64,000 bases of DNA from Erwinia piriflorinigrans CFBP 5888 (lineage in GTDB: Bacteria > Pseudomonadota > Gammaproteobacteria > Enterobacterales > Enterobacteriaceae), in the NCBI RefSeq assembly GCF_001050515.1, contig NZ_CAHS01000013.1, forward strand, positions 186,001-250,000. Direction: 5' to 3'. A program made the position numbers and the translations under genes. Below the pieces are notes generated by a model. That model was not told the DNA's origin and searched no databases. It saw only the letters and a program-made list of their open reading frames with translations. Below are positions 63,163 to 64,000 of this stretch, one piece after another (within the stretch, counting starts at the first letter, position 1; every line of letters starts with the position of its first letter).

Positions 63163-64000
63163 ATGAGCGATAAACCGTTGTTAAGCGTGGAAAATCTGCG
63201 GGTGACGGCAGGCAGCGCGGTATTGGTCGATGATATCTCTTTTACCCTGCGTAAGGGCGAGGTACTGGGGCTGATTGGTGAATCTGGTGCGGGGAAATCC
63301 ACTATAGGCCAGGCGATCCTCGGTCATTGTCGACACGGTATGACGTTGAGCGGCGGGCAGATCCGCCTTTCCGGGCGCGAACTAACCGCGCTGTCAGAGC
63401 GACAGTGGCGCAAGGTTCGCGGCGCGAAAATTGCCTATGTGGCGCAGTCAGCCAGTGCGGCGTTTAATCCGGCAAAAAAAATCGGTGAACAGGTCATAGA
63501 GAGTGCCGTCCGCCACCGATTACTGGGACGCCGTGAGGCAATCCGCCGCGCTATTGAGATTTTTTCCCAGCTACAGCTGCCACAGCCGGAGGGTTTTTTC
63601 CACCGTTATCCGCATCAGGTTTCGGGCGGGCAGCTCCAGCGCGCCATGATTGCTATGGCGATTTGCGCCGGGCCAGAACTGATAATTTTCGATGAGCCTA
63701 CCACCGCCCTGGATGTTACAACCCAGCTGGAAGTTTTGAAGGCTATCCAGCAGGTTATCAAACAAACGGGCGTTGCCGCGCTATATATTAGCCACGATCT
63801 GGCGGTTGTCGCCCAGCTGAGTCAACGCATTATGGTATTGCGCCGTGGGCGACAGGTGGAAACAGGCACCACGGAGGCGCTGCTGGGACAGCCGCAGCAG
63901 GATTACACCCGCGAACTGCTGCACAGCCATGGTAAACCCCATCAGCCACGCAGTGCCACGCCACCATTACTGACCGCCCGGCAGGTCAGCGTTGAGTATC
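63163..64000 (+). CDS. ABC importer ATPase, probably fused double domain (partial)
   Basis: 279 codons are visible before the right edge. The first ABC domain is complete: Walker A GESGAGKST (about residues 39-47), signature VSGGQLQRAM, Walker B LIIFDEPTTALD and switch His in YISHDL. After an 18-residue linker (HGKPHQPRSATPP) a second domain begins with LLTARQVSVEY, the usual start of another ABC domain. It therefore looks like a GsiA/YejF-type tandem ATPase serving both permeases. The rest lies outside the window. Confidence 0.9.
   Translation, partial: MSDKPLLSVENLRVTAGSAVLVDDISFTLRKGEVLGLIGESGAGKSTIGQAILGHCRHGMTLSGGQIRLSGRELTALSERQWRKVRGAKIAYVAQSASAAFNPAKKIGEQVIESAVRHRLLGRREAIRRAIEIFSQLQLPQPEGFFHRYPHQVSGGQLQRAMIAMAICAGPELIIFDEPTTALDVTTQLEVLKAIQQVIKQTGVAALYISHDLAVVAQLSQRIMVLRRGRQVETGTTEALLGQPQQDYTRELLHSHGKPHQPRSATPPLLTARQVSVEY

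Noticed and set aside
1-64000. CRISPR array
   Set aside because: No regularly spaced short repeats with unique spacers were seen, and no cas-like genes; the only tandem repeats are the coding heptads at 58340-58490.

Overview
This window reads as an Enterobacterales chromosome of the Erwiniaceae type (Erwinia or Pantoea). The backbone keeps the E. coli-like order cnoX-ybbO-tesA / ybbA-ybbP / purK-purE / lpxH-ppiB / cysS / ybcJ-folD / tRNA-Arg(UCU), with an adhP-type alcohol dehydrogenase between cysS and ybcJ. The assignment is by gene order and protein similarity from memory, not by a database search.

Region 1 (1-12.5 kb) is conserved housekeeping DNA. It covers chaperedoxin, thioesterase I, an ABC exporter pair, purine synthesis with a PurR-type operator, lipid A synthesis, cyclophilin, cysteinyl-tRNA synthetase, alcohol dehydrogenase and one-carbon metabolism.

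Region 2 (12.56-39.90 kb) is a 27-kb integrative island in the 3' end of tRNA-Arg(UCU). It is bounded by a 45-bp direct repeat of the tRNA 3' end and carries a P4-type tyrosine integrase at its right end. Its left third is a CP4-57-like module: DUF4942, DUF5983, CbtA toxin, CbeA antitoxin, DUF987, RadC-like, antirestriction protein, a stub of a DUF932 gene, three exported proteins, a WYL regulator and a GTPase. The middle is a defence block. It holds a Gabija-like OLD nuclease/UvrD helicase pair, a divergent unknown 588-aa protein, and a three-gene system (MBL-fold protein, 1939-aa trypsin-STAND protein, 93-aa protein) that matches antiviral STAND (AVAST) type 1. The right third holds replication, regulation and recombination functions (YfjJ/YagK-like protein, a serine-recombinase relative lacking its catalytic residues, AlpA-like factor, integrase). 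Just beyond the right att copy lies the decayed start of a second P4-type integrase, so the site was probably used more than once.

Region 3 (39.9-51.6 kb) begins with 2 kb lacking intact genes. It continues with a complete type 1 fimbrial locus: FimB/E-like recombinase, a 312-bp invertible-switch candidate with perfect 15-bp inverted repeats, fimA-I-C-D-F-G-H, a LuxR-type regulator with an altered receiver site, and a second FimB/E-like recombinase downstream. In this assembly the candidate switch promoter points away from fimA (phase OFF).

Region 4 (51.6-64 kb) holds a cytoplasmic GH3 beta-glucosidase and several small genes. These include a BamE-like lipoprotein, tRNA-Gly(CCC), a YmcF/YnfQ-like cold-shock microprotein with an apparent ATC start, and a 32-aa YoaK-like membrane peptide. 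They are followed by osmC, an RcnB-like protein, a heptad-repeat coiled-coil protein, a homocysteine S-methyltransferase, and a Dpp/Gsi-type ABC importer whose fused double ATPase runs off the end of the window.
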